From Halobacteriovoraceae bacterium (GTDB lineage Bacteria; Bdellovibrionota; Bacteriovoracia; Bacteriovoracales; Bacteriovoracaceae), in NCBI GenBank assembly GCA_020635135.1, contig JACKAJ010000015.1, positions 1,364,001 to 1,428,000 of the forward strand: 64,000 bases of DNA, read 5' to 3'. The position numbers and the translations under genes are program-made. Under the pieces are notes generated by a model that saw only the letters and a program-made list of their open reading frames with translations, did no database searches and was not told the origin of the DNA. Below, piece after piece: positions 63,303-64,000 of this stretch. Within the stretch, counting starts at the first letter, position 1. Each line of letters opens with the position of its first letter.

Positions 63303-63424
63303 AAACCATTCTAAATGCGGTATATTCTTCGTCGTCTTCAAGTCTCAAAGACTGCGACGTACCAAAGCGTACGCCTCGTCTTTTCGCTCTCTACTCCTTG
63401 ACTCTACCGCATTTAGATTGGTTT
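63301..63424 (+). repeat. Long hairpin element, copy 2 (shared interior, private arms)
   Basis: Arms 63302-63321 (AAACCATTCTAAATGCGGTA) and 63404-63423 are complementary at 19 of 20 positions, plus one further A-T pair at the ends. The interior shares TTCTTCGTCGTCT (63324-63336), AGTCTCAAAGACTGCGA (63340-63356) and the 27-base block at 63363-63389 with copy 1 at 17712-17907. It overlaps the stop codon of the small RHH-like gene. Confidence 0.8.
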
Positions 63425-63527
63425 TCACGCTTCTTTAGTCAATGATCCTAATAGTTTTTGACTTGGAATGGTCACGATGCTAAGTGGACCTAATGATTTT
63501 TTTGGGTTTAAAAACTTGGAAGGAAAA

Positions 63528-63947
63528 ATGAAAAATTGCTTGGTTTTATTAATGTTATTGGGATTTAGCCACTTGTCTTTTGCTGAAGGAATTTCAGCGT
63601 GTTCTGAAGACAGCTATAGTTCTAAGAGAATTGAAAAAGAAGTTCCTGAAAACGAAAGAGTGACTCTCTTTAATGCTGATGATGAGATGGTTGGTGTCGT
63701 CCACGCTGTTGGTGACCAATTGGTTGCTCTTTATCTTTGTGGGGATAATCCAGGCTATTTCTATGCTGACGGATCTTTGAAAAGTTTTAAATTTAGCGGT
63801 TTTTCAGTCATTTACAATGATGAATATGATGTTGAAATTTTAGGAGTTGAACACGAAGCCACTAGAACAAAAATGACAATTCATGTGGAGTCATATGGTA
63901 GCTCCGATTACGAAAGCTTCACTGATTCTTTCTATTTTTTAAACTAA
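63528..63947 (+). CDS. Small secreted protein of unknown function (139 residues)
   Basis: Begins MKNCLVLLMLLGFSHLSFAE, a clear signal peptide. The start at 63528 is chosen because GGAAGGA lies upstream; the frame is also open from 63468, but those residues are not signal-like. The mature part is acidic, beta-rich in appearance, with two cysteines (ISACSED and LYLCGDN). Style and length resemble the other small exported proteins at 23143 and 26398. No family recognised. Confidence 0.65.
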   Translation: MKNCLVLLMLLGFSHLSFAEGISACSEDSYSSKRIEKEVPENERVTLFNADDEMVGVVHAVGDQLVALYLCGDNPGYFYADGSLKSFKFSGFSVIYNDEYDVEILGVEHEATRTKMTIHVESYGSSDYESFTDSFYFLN

Positions 63948-64000
63948 ACTTTCCTCTCAGGTGCCAGGCTCTTTTCGTTAAACCATAGCATTGAACGCGG

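Noticed and set aside
63957..64000. AGGTGCCAGG near the right edge as a full REP-like element
   Set aside because: Only one arm start is visible before the window ends, so the element cannot be confirmed here.

Overview
The window looks like chromosomal DNA from a low-GC (roughly upper-30s percent, judged by eye) member of the Bdellovibrionota, most likely a Bacteriovorax/Halobacteriovorax/Peredibacter-type organism. The reasons are the order mnmG-rsmG-parA-parB-bactofilin-atp(b',b,delta,alpha,gamma,beta,epsilon), the split ATP synthase b subunits with no a/c genes beside them, many signal-peptide and lipoprotein genes without recognisable families, several secreted metalloproteases, and a gram-negative envelope set (LptF/G permease, outer-membrane barrels, class A PBP, Slt). 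This taxonomic call is inference from gene order and style; no rRNA gene is present.

Layout. 1-4410: the 3' part of mnmG, then rsmG, the ParA/ParB segregation pair and a bactofilin; mnmG contains a near-perfect parS-like palindrome at 735-750. 4455-10317: F1 part of ATP synthase behind a putative promoter. 10321-17711: secreted metalloprotease lipoprotein, a large unrecognised secreted protein, patatin-like phospholipase, a small helix-turn-helix/coiled-coil protein and an outer-membrane barrel protein. 17712-21797: a long hairpin element, ligA, radA and a small barrel. 21840-26871: small secreted proteins, a 54-residue lipoprotein, glpK preceded by a Flp-type pilin gene, a TlpA-like thioredoxin and a perfect 30-bp hairpin. 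26951-36837: one head-to-tail minus-strand run of ten genes (barrel, CFI-box protein, LptF/G-like permease, def, fmt, rpe, hutH, hutU, hutI, redoxin), which joins translation-start processing, sugar-phosphate metabolism and histidine breakdown.

36882-46684: galU, an unknown secreted protein and priA with 4-nt overlaps; a large unknown secreted protein; a porin-like barrel divergent from a class A penicillin-binding protein. 46733-46807: tRNA-Gln(UUG). 46847-52486: secreted peptidase-like protein, small secreted proteins, a lipoprotein with seven cysteine-rich repeats and a lipoprotein with a duplicated domain. 52638-55286: prs, pth, ychF. 55381-59707: a tandemly duplicated unit of leader, metalloprotease-like lipoprotein and secreted protein with a C-terminal membrane anchor; the first protease copy is cut by an in-frame TAA. 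59700-63947: Slt-type lytic transglycosylase, Mrp/ApbC, a small ribbon-helix-helix-like protein, a second copy of the long hairpin element, and a small secreted protein.

The strongest candidates for something undescribed are the duplicated protease/anchored-protein unit at 55.4-59.7 kb with its duplicated leader, and the two long hairpins at 17712-17907 and 63301-63424. Those hairpins share their interior sequence but have unrelated, self-complementary arms, and each starts right at a stop codon. No CRISPR array, prophage, transposase, integrase or rRNA was seen. No stretch over about 300 bases lacks a gene.
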